This document shows, piece after piece, positions 43,460 to 51,774 of a stretch of DNA of 64,000 nucleotides (its first letter is position 1; each line of letters opens with the position of its first letter). Position numbers and translations under genes: made by a program. The notes beneath the pieces are model-generated. The model did no database searches and was not told where the DNA came from. It saw only the letters and a list, made by a program, of their open reading frames with translations. The stretch is taken from NCBI GenBank assembly GCA_002772745.1, contig PFDV01000005.1, forward strand, positions 350,048 through 414,047. Reading direction: 5' to 3'. The stretch is from Candidatus Peregrinibacteria bacterium CG10_big_fil_rev_8_21_14_0_10_55_24 (GTDB lineage: Bacteria > Patescibacteriota > Gracilibacteria > Peribacterales > Peribacteraceae).

Positions 43460-43888
43460 ATGCTCGTCATTCGTCTCCAGCGTACCGGCAAGAGGAACGA
43501 CGCCACCTATCGTGTGGTTGTCGCAGAAAAGAGTGCGGCAGTGAAAGGCGGGTATCTGGAGCTCTTGGGATACTACCTTCCCACGCGCGATCCGGAGGTC
43601 TTTGAGTGCGATACGGCCAAGGTGCAGGAATGGGTGAACAAGGGTGCCCAACCGAGCAACACTCTCGCCCGTCTCCTCAAGAAACACGGGCTGAAGGATA
43701 TGGATGCCTTCATTGTCCGCTATGCGAAGCAGCGCAGGAAGAAGGCGCCTGCAGAGGGAGAAGCCCCTGCCCCTGAAACCGCTGCAGCAACACCGAAAGC
43801 ACCCGCCCTCCCCGCCGAAGAGAAGCCGTCTGCCCCAGTGGGAGAGGAACCGACAAAGGTGGAGGAAGAGCAAAAAAAGGATGATTAG
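43460..43888 (+). CDS. rpsP: 30S ribosomal protein S16 with long acidic tail
   Basis: This is bS16, a 16S-binding assembly protein. The core MLVIRLQRTGKRNDATYRVV, GYYLPTRDPE and VQEWVNKGAQPS are standard. After residue 95 it carries an Ala/Pro/Glu/Lys-rich tail ending EEEQKKDD, making it 142 rather than about 85 residues. Such tails are common in some lineages and are likely disordered. Confidence 0.96.
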   Translation: MLVIRLQRTGKRNDATYRVVVAEKSAAVKGGYLELLGYYLPTRDPEVFECDTAKVQEWVNKGAQPSNTLARLLKKHGLKDMDAFIVRYAKQRRKKAPAEGEAPAPETAAATPKAPALPAEEKPSAPVGEEPTKVEEEQKKDD

Positions 43889-43939
43889 AGGAAAAACGCC
43901 GCTCTGATGCAGCGCTCTCCTTCCTTGTGAACGGGAGTG

Positions 43940-44257
43940 TTATTGCAGAGCGTCAAAAATCTCGCCGACCAGATCAATGATCATGGTGAAGCTCAGGTCG
44001 AATGGGATATCCAGGAGAATCGCCATGAATCGCACGATGAAGAAAGCGATGAAGGAGACGAAGAGTCCGATGATCGAGAAACGGATCGTATGGACAGCCT
44101 TCTTGATTTTCTCCTCGTTTCCTGCGGAGAGAATGAAGGTGATACCACCGATGATGATGTAGACCAAACAGAGGATCGTAGCGGCAATCAGTGCCAAGGC
44201 CACGAACGTGGCCACGATTTCCACAACAGAGGCGTTTTCCAGTAGATCGCGCAGCAT
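43940..44257 (-). CDS. TrbC/VirB2-like two-helix membrane protein (CPR pilin-like)
   Basis: This 105-residue protein has three hydrophobic stretches: IVATFVALALIAATILCLVY, IGGITFILSAG and IGLFVSFIAFFIVRFMAILL. The core pattern IIIGGITFILSAGNEEKIKKA, then FSIIGL, is typical of the small TrbC/VirB2-like proteins abundant in CPR genomes. They are often annotated as pilins or integral membrane proteins. No signal peptide is seen. It follows khpA on the same strand by 20 bases. Confidence 0.65.
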   Translation of the reverse strand: MLRDLLENASVVEIVATFVALALIAATILCLVYIIIGGITFILSAGNEEKIKKAVHTIRFSIIGLFVSFIAFFIVRFMAILLDIPFDLSFTMIIDLVGEIFDALQ

Positions 44258-44277
44258 GGGAAGAAGGGGGAAGGAAT

Positions 44278-44550
44278 CTAGACAGAGCCCGGCTCCATGA
44301 CTTTCATGTTAATACGGTGTGTGTTGCCACCGACGATGCGCAGGAGCGTGCGCAGGGCCTTGATGGTCTGGCCGCCCTTCCCGATGAGCTTGCCCATATC
44401 GGCATCCCCCACACGTACAGTGAGGAGGATTCCAAGATCATCAATCTTGGTCTCAATCGAGAGAGCTTCCTTGTCCTCGACAATGGATTCGAGGACGTAC
44501 TTGAGGAAGTCGTAGCCAGGGGTCGTCGCGGGATCCGCAGGTGCTGTCAT
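44278..44550 (-). CDS. khpA: KH-domain RNA-binding protein KhpA
   Basis: This 90-residue protein is a single KH domain with the GKLIGKGGQTIKALRTLL helix-loop-helix, like KhpA (YlqC). Family members bind RNA, often with KhpB, and influence cell size and small-RNA regulation. An N-terminal FLKYVLESIVEDKEAL helix is typical. It is near rpsP, a classical neighbour of KhpA, though on the opposite strand here. Confidence 0.88.
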   Translation of the reverse strand: MTAPADPATTPGYDFLKYVLESIVEDKEALSIETKIDDLGILLTVRVGDADMGKLIGKGGQTIKALRTLLRIVGGNTHRINMKVMEPGSV

Positions 44551-44580
44551 TTGCGTAGTGCGCAGTATAATCTGCTTATC

Positions 44581-46377
44581 CTACGAGAGCAAGGCAACAA
44601 GCCCCCTGCGGCGCATCAAGAGTGTCGCTCCGGCGGAGAACAACGCGACCAGGCCGCCAAGGAGAACGTCTAACGCCGCTCCTGCTGGTGGCAAGTCCGT
44701 CACAACACCAATGCGTCCTGTCATCAGGCGCTCGGAAAGGGAAATCGTTTCCATGCCTTCGCCGCTTGCGGTCACGACATTGGTGATGACCGTACCGTGC
44801 GGAGTCGCGGGAGAAATGCGTACCGTGTAGGTTACGAACCACTCCTTCCCCGGTTCGAGAACAGGGAGCTCCCACACCAGGCGGTCGCCCTGCATCTGCC
44901 CGGATTGCCCATCGACAACCGTGGCGTAGATGCTCTGCATGCGATCTTCAATGCGCACATCACGCAGATCATGGTTGAGGGTGTTCCTCAGATAAATCGT
45001 AAATTGCACGGTGTCCCCGGGACGCACTTCCGTGCGGTCCGCTACTTTACGCAGCATGGGATTCTGCGTGTTCGCACTGGCCGTGGTGTTTCCCACGGCA
45101 ACGTCGGAGACCTCGGTCAAATCGACGGCTTGGTTGCCCAGTGCATTCACGGTGTTCTGGAGCAACGCACCCAGAGGCGCATCCGATCGGACACGCAGGG
45201 TCACGGAGAGCGTGCGCGTTCCAAAGGGGCTTACGGTGAGACCTTTCCAGTGCACGTCAGATCCTGTCCAGTATCCTCCCTCCGTAGCATCTACAAACTC
45301 CGTGTAGATGGGCAGCTTGTCGGTCACTTCGACTTCCGTAAGAAGCTTGCTCTGGTTGTTGGTGAGGACGATTTGGTACGTCAGTTTCTGGCCTGCTGTC
45401 GCCGCCTTGTACCCGTCATTGATCGAGATGCTCAACGCGCGTGGAGGCATTTTTTTGTAGAGGACAGTCGTGGCATCGTCGCCGATGGCTGTGCCTGCAG
45501 ACACCTTCGTGTGCAGTGTCGTAAATTCCGGAGCGTCGCGCTCAATAACGGCATCGACAGTAAAGGAAGTCGTCGCGCCTGCCGGGATGAACTCGTCATC
45601 CCATATGAGTTGCCGTTGTTCCTGTGTAAACCCTTCGCCACCGGTGGCTCCAAGGAAGCGCAGGTGCGGAGGCAATGTCGTGCGCATCGTGTACGTGCGA
45701 TCCGGACCGATCGAGTTATCCACGACAATCTGGTAGCGCAGTTGCTCCTCCGGTTCCGCGAAGATCTTCCCGTCGTTGACGCTGATGGCGAGCGGCGGCA
45801 CGGCATTCGCGGTATGCTCGATGACGAGCGTTGTATCCGAGGCCTTTGCCCCCATCGCCGTCGCCTCTGCGTAGAGCAGGGCGCCAACGCGGGCGTTGCG
45901 ATCAATTTCCACCGTCACGAAGAGTTCTTTTATATGATTAGGATCCACAGCCACGTTGCGCCAGCGTACGGCTGCTCCTTCCAAGAGTCCTCCTTCACTT
46001 GCCGAGAGCATCGTGGCATACGAAGGCAGGTAGAAACGCACATCCATCAACTTAGGTTCGTCGTTATCGGAACGGAGGGAAATCGTGTAGACCGGCGATT
46101 CGCCCTGGAACACTTCACTCAAGCCGTCGGAGACGGCAACGTACACGTTGTCACCCTGTTCCCCTTCCGTAGCATCATGCATGGAGTCACAATCGGTGTC
46201 CTGAGGAAAGTCGTAGAGGCCGTCAACGTCGTTATCTATCCCGTCACTGCACTCCGGGGCGCTTGCGTGCGCTGCTTCTCCGGGTGCGCCTACGATCATC
46301 GTATGCGACAGGAGTATGCCGAGCGTACTGGCGGCGAGGACGGTGTAGACCTTCGTTCTCTGCGAAAGTTGTAGCAT
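44581..46377 (-). CDS. DUF11-repeat surface protein with C-terminal anchor
   Basis: This 598-residue exported protein starts with a signal peptide (residues 10-37) and an acidic ECSDGIDNDVDGLYDFPQD segment. The latter is a calcium-binding-like motif typical of surface proteins. Three or more DUF11-like beta-sandwich repeats follow, with signatures such as GDTVQFTIYLRN, VTDKLPIYTEFVDATEGGYW and VKVTVELR-like strands. The C-terminus reads LPPAGAALDVLLGG, a hydrophobic helix, then LMRRRG, which looks like a sortase-type sorting signal with LPPAG for LPxTG. The ATG at 46377 is chosen because it starts the signal peptide. Confidence 0.8.
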   Translation of the reverse strand: MLQLSQRTKVYTVLAASTLGILLSHTMIVGAPGEAAHASAPECSDGIDNDVDGLYDFPQDTDCDSMHDATEGEQGDNVYVAVSDGLSEVFQGESPVYTISLRSDNDEPKLMDVRFYLPSYATMLSASEGGLLEGAAVRWRNVAVDPNHIKELFVTVEIDRNARVGALLYAEATAMGAKASDTTLVIEHTANAVPPLAISVNDGKIFAEPEEQLRYQIVVDNSIGPDRTYTMRTTLPPHLRFLGATGGEGFTQEQRQLIWDDEFIPAGATTSFTVDAVIERDAPEFTTLHTKVSAGTAIGDDATTVLYKKMPPRALSISINDGYKAATAGQKLTYQIVLTNNQSKLLTEVEVTDKLPIYTEFVDATEGGYWTGSDVHWKGLTVSPFGTRTLSVTLRVRSDAPLGALLQNTVNALGNQAVDLTEVSDVAVGNTTASANTQNPMLRKVADRTEVRPGDTVQFTIYLRNTLNHDLRDVRIEDRMQSIYATVVDGQSGQMQGDRLVWELPVLEPGKEWFVTYTVRISPATPHGTVITNVVTASGEGMETISLSERLMTGRIGVVTDLPPAGAALDVLLGGLVALFSAGATLLMRRRGLVALLS

Positions 46378-46480
46378 TGTGCGATGGGGGAATGCACAAA
46401 AGGTTGCTAATATACAAATTAAGTCAAGTCTTGTCAAGACCATCCTCTGTGCAGGAATATATACGAGAATCGCCGTTCCT

Positions 46481-47875
46481 CTACGCAAAGAATTTATCGA
46501 TGAGCGTCAATGTGCAGAAGTAGCCAAAGAAGGCGAATGTCAGAAGGAGCGCCGCATTGCGCCACCAACTGGGCCGCAAGGGTCGGGCGAGCGCTCTGTT
46601 ACCCAGCCAGAGCAGGAGACCCGTGTACACGAACATCGTGAACGCGTTGATCACCGCGCCCAAGACAATGAGGTTTTTCGGTTCATCAAATCCCAAGGAA
46701 AATACCGTAATGCCAAAGAGGATCTGCACCCAGAGAATGAGGTAGTACACCCGTGAGATGTTGAGATTTTTTCCGTGCAGGAGCAAGAGAACGTTCTCGG
46801 TCATGATACGGCTGGTGGAATCCAGCACGGTGAGCTGTGTTGCGCAGAGCATGACTCCCGTCACCAGGAGGAAAGCAATTCCAAACGCCGGCAAGGTGCG
46901 TAGTGCAATCACCGTCGCCTCGTTCATCACAAAGGCAATGCTTTGCTCGTTACCTGGTACACCGTAGGCAGTGACATACGCCAAAAGCGAAAGCGTGAGC
47001 ATGGTGAGGAGCCCCAAACACCAGAAAATCAGGAAGTGCTCCAGGTTCATCACGCGCCACCATGCGCGGAATCGCCGAAGGTTCACCTCGTTCATGGGGA
47101 ATGTGTTCCCGGTAATAGGTGTCGGCTTCTGGTTCTTCCCCGTAATCAGGCTGGTGATCCTCCCTGCATATTTCCCCATGCCGTACCCCTTATCGCGCAC
47201 GTAGCACGATTGCGCCAGGTTGAGGTTTCCTCCTGCTCCCGCGTAGGCGAGCGCGCCGAGGAACGTGGCAAAGACAATCCCCTCCGGGAGAAAGGTGAAC
47301 CCATTCCCCTGCCCCACGATGCCCTTGGCAAGCTCCACCACATCCTGCGACTTGGCGAGGTACACCGTAAGGAGAATGACAAACGGCACACCGATGCCGA
47401 TGAGAATCTTCTGCAGGTGCTCCACGGTCTTGTAGAGCACGCGTCCCAGCGAGAGGATGAGACCGATGGCGATGAACACGGTAATCCCCACCGCTCTGGC
47501 GTTCTCGATCATGAGCGCTTTGGAGAGGAGCTTTGCTCCGGCCAAGCCGATCCCCGGCCAACCGAATCCTAAAAAGGTGGAGAGGATGAACCAGAAGGGC
47601 AGCCATTTGAGGAGCCGTGCAAACCCCACGAAGATGCTCTCCCCGTAGATCAGCGCATAGCGTTCCACTTCCATGTTGATGAAGAACTGCATCGTGACGC
47701 CCACGACAATGCCCCATACCAGCCCCAACCCGTAGTTGCTGGCCAGGTACGGCCAAAGGATGACTTCTCCGCTCCCAAGACCGAGTCCCAGGATAATGAA
47801 GCTGGGACCGATGAGCTTTTTGAGGGAAAGCGGTTCGGGAAGATTCTTTGTCCCAAGAGGGAGTGTGGACGCCAT
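46481..47875 (-). CDS. Nramp-superfamily transporter lacking the DPGN motif
   Basis: This 464-residue protein has about 11 transmembrane helices and Nramp (LeuT-fold) ancestry. In place of the metal-binding DPGN of helix 1 it has LGSGEVILWPYLA, and in place of MPHN of helix 6 it has YAGAGGNLNLAQS, with YVRDKGYGMG after it. Such proteins form an uncharacterised branch of the family, so manganese or iron transport should not be assumed. The ATG at 47875 begins MASTLPLG. It is followed by the DUF11 surface protein on the same strand. Confidence 0.82.
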   Translation of the reverse strand: MASTLPLGTKNLPEPLSLKKLIGPSFIILGLGLGSGEVILWPYLASNYGLGLVWGIVVGVTMQFFINMEVERYALIYGESIFVGFARLLKWLPFWFILSTFLGFGWPGIGLAGAKLLSKALMIENARAVGITVFIAIGLILSLGRVLYKTVEHLQKILIGIGVPFVILLTVYLAKSQDVVELAKGIVGQGNGFTFLPEGIVFATFLGALAYAGAGGNLNLAQSCYVRDKGYGMGKYAGRITSLITGKNQKPTPITGNTFPMNEVNLRRFRAWWRVMNLEHFLIFWCLGLLTMLTLSLLAYVTAYGVPGNEQSIAFVMNEATVIALRTLPAFGIAFLLVTGVMLCATQLTVLDSTSRIMTENVLLLLHGKNLNISRVYYLILWVQILFGITVFSLGFDEPKNLIVLGAVINAFTMFVYTGLLLWLGNRALARPLRPSWWRNAALLLTFAFFGYFCTLTLIDKFFA

Positions 47876-47973
47876 GCGGTGCAGCCTAGCACGGCTCATG
47901 CGTTTTCCATGGCAGAACGACTTGCGGCGGGGCTGTAAGCGGTGAACGGTCACCAATGCACACAATAATCTCT

Positions 47974-48213
47974 TTAGACTAAGTGCCTGTGTCGGAATGT
48001 CGTTCCTGAACCTGATTTGAGGTACTTCTCATACGATGCAGCTTTCGTGCGCGTTCTGAGTGCGGAGAAATGTACAATGTCCCACGGTCTGTACTTTGCG
48101 GTAGAAGGAATCTCGCCTCGATTGTGTCGCGCAACCCTGTCGTCAACATTATCAGTAAGACCAACGTACTGCCGGCCTTGTTTGTTCTCGAGTACGTACA
48201 CGTAATGCCACAT
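47974..48213 (-). CDS. GIY-YIG domain small protein
   Basis: This 79-residue protein is a complete minimal GIY-YIG nuclease domain of the UPF0213-like type: WHYVYVLENKQGRQYVGLT (GIY and YIG equivalents VYV and YVG), an RVARHNRG segment and the SYEKYLKSGSGTTFRHRH tail. The family's catalytic Arg is present in DRVARHNRG and a Glu in the YEKYLK segment. The start at 48213 is supported by the family N-terminus. A frame extension upstream runs into repeats. It borders the large inverted repeat, so a role in that locus is possible but unproven. Confidence 0.85.
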   Translation of the reverse strand: MWHYVYVLENKQGRQYVGLTDNVDDRVARHNRGEIPSTAKYRPWDIVHFSALRTRTKAASYEKYLKSGSGTTFRHRHLV

Positions 48214-48262
48214 AGGAAATAAGTGTAGCACTCCATTCGTACTGGGTTTACTGAAGAAATAG

Positions 48263-48352
48263 CCAACCTTCGCCGCAGCGTGATTGCAACGAATGCTGCA
48301 TACCGTTGAAGCCATCCTCCGCTTTTGCTGGGCTTGCCAACCGTAGCCGCAG
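48263..48352. repeat. 90-bp direct repeat, copy 1
   Basis: This is identical to 48720-48809 (457 bases apart), starting CCAACCTTCGCCGCAGCGTG and ending CCGTAGCCGCAG. It contains no gene. Copy 2 begins at the encoded CCA of tRNA-Val. Confidence 0.9.
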
Positions 48353-48460
48353 GAATAGAGATGATGACCTCTGCGATGGTGAGAAACTTTACCATGGCTG
48401 CAGTGTACCTAAGCGGGGCAACACCGGGCAATCACTTCTGCTACACTTTGCACAGAACGC

Positions 48461-48525
48461 GGGTGGTTAGCTCCCGCCTTCGCCCCTCGGTACACTCGGG
48501 GCTACGGACGGGCAGGCAGTTGGTC
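48461..48525 (+). pseudogene. broken tRNA-Val 5' copy with 44-base palindromic insert
   Basis: GGGTGGTTAGCTC (the tRNA-Val 5' end through the D-stem) is followed by a 44-base insert (48474-48517) and then AGTTGGTC, the rest of the D-loop. The insert core is GCCCCTCGGTACACTCGGGGC. The remainder of the tRNA is missing. Confidence 0.8.
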
Positions 48526-48554
48526 TTTCTCTCGGCACAGCATGTAATGTATGC

Positions 48555-48615
48555 GGGTGGTTAGCTCCCGCCTTCGTCCGCCTGCGGCGGACTACGGACG
48601 GGCAGGCAGTTGGTC
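48555..48615 (+). pseudogene. broken tRNA-Val 5' copy with 40-base palindromic insert
   Basis: The arrangement is the same as at 48461, but the insert (48568-48607) has a different core, GTCCGCCTGCGGCGGAC, a 7-bp stem with a 3-base loop. The insert flanks CCGCCTTCG and ACGGACGGGCAGGC are shared by both inserts. Confidence 0.8.
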
Positions 48616-48644
48616 TTTCTCTCGGCACAGCATGTAATGTATGC

Positions 48645-48722
48645 GGGTGGTTAGCTCAGTTGGTCTAGAGCGTCTGGTTTACACCCAGAAGGTCACAGGT
48701 TCGACTCCTGTACCACCCACCA
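48645..48722 (+). tRNA. tRNA-Val (UAC)
   Basis: The cloverleaf is complete. The acceptor stem is GGGTGGT / ACCACCC with discriminator A and encoded CCA. The D-arm is GCTC / GAGC, and the anticodon stem is TCTGG / CCAGA with loop TTTACAC, giving anticodon TAC at 48680-48682. The T-arm is intact. An identical gene lies inverted at 48878-48955. Confidence 0.96.
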
Positions 48723-48809
48723 ACCTTCGCCGCAGCGTGATTGCAACGAATGCTGCATACCGTTGAAGCCATCCTCCGCTTTTGCTGGGCTTGCCAACCG
48801 TAGCCGCAG
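48720..48809. repeat. 90-bp direct repeat, copy 2
   Basis: This is identical to 48263-48352. It forms most of the spacer between the two inverted-repeat arms. Confidence 0.9.
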
Positions 48810-48869
48810 CGACCCTGTTGCTAAGAAGAATGGCACCTGCAAAAGGCTACGGATGGCAACCTTCGCTGC
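48731..48869. other. 139-bp spacer of the large inverted repeat
   Basis: Apart from the direct repeat it holds a short unique segment (GACCCTGTTGCTAAGAAGAA region). No gene is seen. Confidence 0.6.
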
Positions 48870-49247
48870 GCGAAGGTTGGTGGGTGGTACAGGAGTCGAA
48901 CCTGTGACCTTCTGGGTGTAAACCAGACGCTCTAGACCAACTGAGCTAACCACCCGCATACATTACATGCTGTGCCGAGAGAAAGACCAACTGCCTGCCC
49001 GTCCGTAGTCCGCCGCAGGCGGACGAAGGCGGGAGCTAACCACCCGCATACATTACATGCTGTGCCGAGAGAAAGACCAACTGCCTGCCCGTCCGTAGCC
49101 CCGAGTGTACCGAGGGGCGAAGGCGGGAGCTAACCACCCGCGTTCTGTGCAAAGTGTAGCAGAAGTGATTGCCCGGTGTTGCCCCGCTTAGGTACACTGC
49201 AGCCATGGTAAAGTTTCTCACCATCGCAGAGGTCATCATCTCTATTC
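48870..49247. repeat. right arm of the 378-bp inverted repeat
   Basis: This is the reverse complement of 48353-48730. It contains the minus-strand tRNA-Val, mirrored broken tRNA copies (48985-49045 and 49075-49139) and the first 43 bases of secG. Confidence 0.9.
48878..48955 (-). tRNA. tRNA-Val (UAC), inverted second copy
   Basis: The sequence is identical to the plus-strand copy at 48645-48722, inside the inverted repeat, including the CCA end. Both are structurally intact. Confidence 0.94.
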
Positions 49248-49423
49248 TCCTGACACTGAGCATTCTCCTGCAGCACAGGGCGTCGGGTCTCTCGGCTACC
49301 TTCGGAGGCAGCGGAGCCACGTTCATCCAGCGACGCGGTGCCGAACGGGTTATTTTCCGCGCGTCGATTTGGATGGGTGTTCTCTTCTTCCTCATCCCAG
49401 TGCTCCTCTGGTTCATTGCTTAG
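49205..49423 (+). CDS. secG: preprotein translocase subunit SecG
   Basis: This 72-residue protein has two transmembrane helices (VIISILLTLSILLQ and WMGVLFFLIPVLLWFIA). The SecG hallmark loop lies between them: LLQHRASGLSATFGGSGATFIQRRGAER. It is part of SecYEG and assists protein export. The first 43 bases of the gene lie inside the inverted-repeat arm, so a reversed copy of its start is present at 48353-48395. The peptide-binding protein gene starts 27 bases later. Confidence 0.9.
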   Translation: MVKFLTIAEVIISILLTLSILLQHRASGLSATFGGSGATFIQRRGAERVIFRASIWMGVLFFLIPVLLWFIA

Positions 49424-49450
49424 GGGCTTCCCCTTCCCGTTACTTTCGCT

Positions 49451-51667
49451 GTGCGTCCCTTTCTCGATGCTCCCGCCGTGGCAAAACGCTGGGAGCGCTG
49501 GCTCCTGGCGTTCGCTGTTCTTGCGTTTGCACTCAGCACCATTGCATTACTGCGATTGTTCTACACAGAGAACACGCTCTCCATGCCTTCTACGGGAGGC
49601 ACATACATCGAGGGTTCCGTTGGTGAACTGCAGCAGCTCATCCCCTGGTTCACCGTAACGAACGATGTGAACCGCGACATTGTTTCGCTCGTTTTCTCGG
49701 GACTCCTTCGGTACAACCCCGAGACGAAAGATATCGAGGACGACTTGGCCACGCTCACGGTGAGCGATGACGCGCGCATCTATACTCTCAAACTCAGGGA
49801 TAACCTCTACTGGCACGACTCGACGGAGGAAAATCCCCATCCGGTGACTCCCGAAGATGTCCTCTTCACGTTCCAGACCATCCAGAATCCGGAGTTTCCC
49901 AATACGCTCCTGCGGCAGAACTTCCTGGGCGTGGAGGTGGAGAAACTCGATGATCGTACCGTGCGGTTCCGATTGGAGGAGCCCTACACGTTCTTTACGA
50001 GCAATCTGACCCTGGGGATTGTCCCCCGGCGATCCTTTGAGGGAGTACCCGTCAGCAAAATCGACCAGGCACTGGACTTTGGGTTCCACCCGATTGGAGC
50101 GGGGCCGTACTTCTTTAAAAGCCTGATCCAGACAGACCTGAGTACCGAAGTGACCCTGGAGAAGTTTCCCCGATCGTACGGAGAAGATCCGCTCCTTTCC
50201 CGCGTGGTGTTCCGCATTTTCCCCGATTATCCCACGCTCCTCTCGGACATCCGCAATCTGGGGGGCGTGCGCCTGGTTCCTCGCAATGCCGAGGGTGATC
50301 CCATCGTGCCGCGTCAGTTCACGGCGCTCCACTACACCCTGCCGCAGTACGTCGCGCTCTTCTTCAACCTCGATCGTCCGATCCTGCGGGATCCCCAGCT
50401 GCGCCTGGGATTACAGTTGGGCTCCAATAAGCAGGCGCTGGCCGATGCGATCAGCGAGTCGGTGATCGTAGATACACCGCTTCTGGAGATCGATGTTTCG
50501 GACTGGCGGTATCAGTTTGATCCCCTCTCAGCGCAAGGCGCGCTCTATGCGTCCAACTGGCACCTGCCGGAAAAAGTTCGGCTGCAGCGTCTTTTGGAAA
50601 TGCGCGAAGCCAACGCGGTGGGCGTACTGCAGATTGATCCGATTGTGCTCCTGGATTCCGGTGCGGTGCTCACTGTGACAGGGGCACTTATGGATGCAGC
50701 ATCGGGTTCCACGCTCAACGGATTGCCGATCCTGCAGATTCCCACACAGACAGGTTCCTGGATCGTTGCGCTCCCCACCCACGGTGGCACGGGAAGCATC
50801 GCGCTGGGGCAGAACCTGATCCGTCTCCTGGATCCCACAGGAGAGAAGATTATCGATTCCTTCTATCTCTGGCGCACCACTGTGCCCGGCGACTACCGCA
50901 GAGCGGCCGAGGAGCAGCGGATTCTTGAGCTCTTCGTCGCCACGCGTGACGGCGGTGACGTAGCCCCCGAGGATCGCATCGGCATCGCCGATCTCTACCT
51001 GGAGAAAGGCATGCTCCGCAGGCGTCTTTCCACGGATCCGCGCGACATTCGTGTCGATGACAACGGTGAGAAGCTTTCGCTGACGCTCCTCACCTCCAAT
51101 TCTCCTCCGCAGTACAAAAGTGCCGCAGAAATCATCCAGCGCCAATGGGGTGAGCTGGGCGTGCATGTGGGGATCGTGATCCCCGAAACCCGTGAGGAAT
51201 TTCAGGAGAAGCTCCTCGCGCGCGATTACGACGTCCTCCTCTTCGGGCAGTCCCTGCTCGATAACCTGGACAGCTATCCCTACTGGCATAGTTCAGGCAC
51301 GCAGAAACTCACCGGCAACCGCAATGACCTCAGGCTCGATGCCTACAACCTCTCGCAGTACTCATCGCTCAAAAGCGATACGCTCCTCGAACTCATCCGC
51401 CAGACAAGTTCCGAGGAGGAGCGCCAAAAGGCGCTTGAGGAACTGAGGGAGATCCTCAAGGAGGATGTTCCCGCTGTGTTCCTGTACTCCCCTCTCTACA
51501 CCTTCGCGTTCCGCAAAGACATGCACAATGTGCGTTTAGGCGAGCTCTCGCTCCATTCTGATCGCTTTCTGACGCTCCCCACGTGGTACCTTAAGCAGGG
51601 GCGGGAATTCGCCCCCGGCAAGAGTTGGTGGTCCTTTTTCGGCTGGCTCCCCTCATTGCTCTTCTAG
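49451..51667 (+). CDS. family 5 peptide-binding protein, membrane-anchored
   Basis: This 738-residue protein is an OppA/DppA-type (SBP_bac_5) substrate-binding protein with an N-terminal membrane helix (WLLAFAVLAFALSTIALL) in place of a lipobox. Typical family text includes GGTYIEGSVGELQQLIPW, SGLLRYNPETKDIEDDLA, YWHDS...VTPEDVLFTFQTI and GAGPYFFKSL. The C-terminal half carries WGELGVHVGIVIPE and the SYPYWHSSGTQ region. It is longer than usual, with an additional segment of about 150 residues near the middle (about 340-490). The start is GTG at 49451. No permease genes are adjacent. Confidence 0.88.
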   Translation: MRPFLDAPAVAKRWERWLLAFAVLAFALSTIALLRLFYTENTLSMPSTGGTYIEGSVGELQQLIPWFTVTNDVNRDIVSLVFSGLLRYNPETKDIEDDLATLTVSDDARIYTLKLRDNLYWHDSTEENPHPVTPEDVLFTFQTIQNPEFPNTLLRQNFLGVEVEKLDDRTVRFRLEEPYTFFTSNLTLGIVPRRSFEGVPVSKIDQALDFGFHPIGAGPYFFKSLIQTDLSTEVTLEKFPRSYGEDPLLSRVVFRIFPDYPTLLSDIRNLGGVRLVPRNAEGDPIVPRQFTALHYTLPQYVALFFNLDRPILRDPQLRLGLQLGSNKQALADAISESVIVDTPLLEIDVSDWRYQFDPLSAQGALYASNWHLPEKVRLQRLLEMREANAVGVLQIDPIVLLDSGAVLTVTGALMDAASGSTLNGLPILQIPTQTGSWIVALPTHGGTGSIALGQNLIRLLDPTGEKIIDSFYLWRTTVPGDYRRAAEEQRILELFVATRDGGDVAPEDRIGIADLYLEKGMLRRRLSTDPRDIRVDDNGEKLSLTLLTSNSPPQYKSAAEIIQRQWGELGVHVGIVIPETREEFQEKLLARDYDVLLFGQSLLDNLDSYPYWHSSGTQKLTGNRNDLRLDAYNLSQYSSLKSDTLLELIRQTSSEEERQKALEELREILKEDVPAVFLYSPLYTFAFRKDMHNVRLGELSLHSDRFLTLPTWYLKQGREFAPGKSWWSFFGWLPSLLF

Positions 51668-51680
51668 AAGAGCTTTTTTT
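51658..51680 (+). terminator. rho-independent terminator overlapping a stop codon
   Basis: GCTCTT and AAGAGC form a stem with a CTAG loop that contains the TAG stop of the peptide-binding protein. Seven T follow. Confidence 0.85.
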
Positions 51681-51774
51681 CGGGTTCGTCAACAGGACTT
51701 GACTCTGGTTCTCTTCTTCCCTAAACTCTCGCGGCTCTTATGCCACTCACTTGTGTGCATAGCCGCAAATGCTT

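Larger units (their letters stand above)
48353..48730. repeat. left arm of a 378-bp perfect inverted repeat
   Basis: This arm reads as the reverse complement of 48870-49247, with no mismatch seen by eye. It contains a fragment of the secG 5' end in reverse (48353-48395), two interrupted tRNA-Val 5' copies and the intact plus-strand tRNA-Val. Confidence 0.9.

Noticed and set aside
44797..46374. 525-codon plus-strand ORF
   Set aside because: It is antisense to the DUF11 surface protein, and the composition is typical of a shadow frame.
48693..48959. ORF reading through the minus-strand tRNA-Val
   Set aside because: The peptide (SSVGLERLVYTQKVTGSTP) is the usual spurious translation across a tRNA gene.
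48353..49247. Insertion sequence with long terminal inverted repeats
   Set aside because: The 139-bp spacer cannot encode a transposase, and the arms contain tRNA and secG sequence rather than mobile-element ends.
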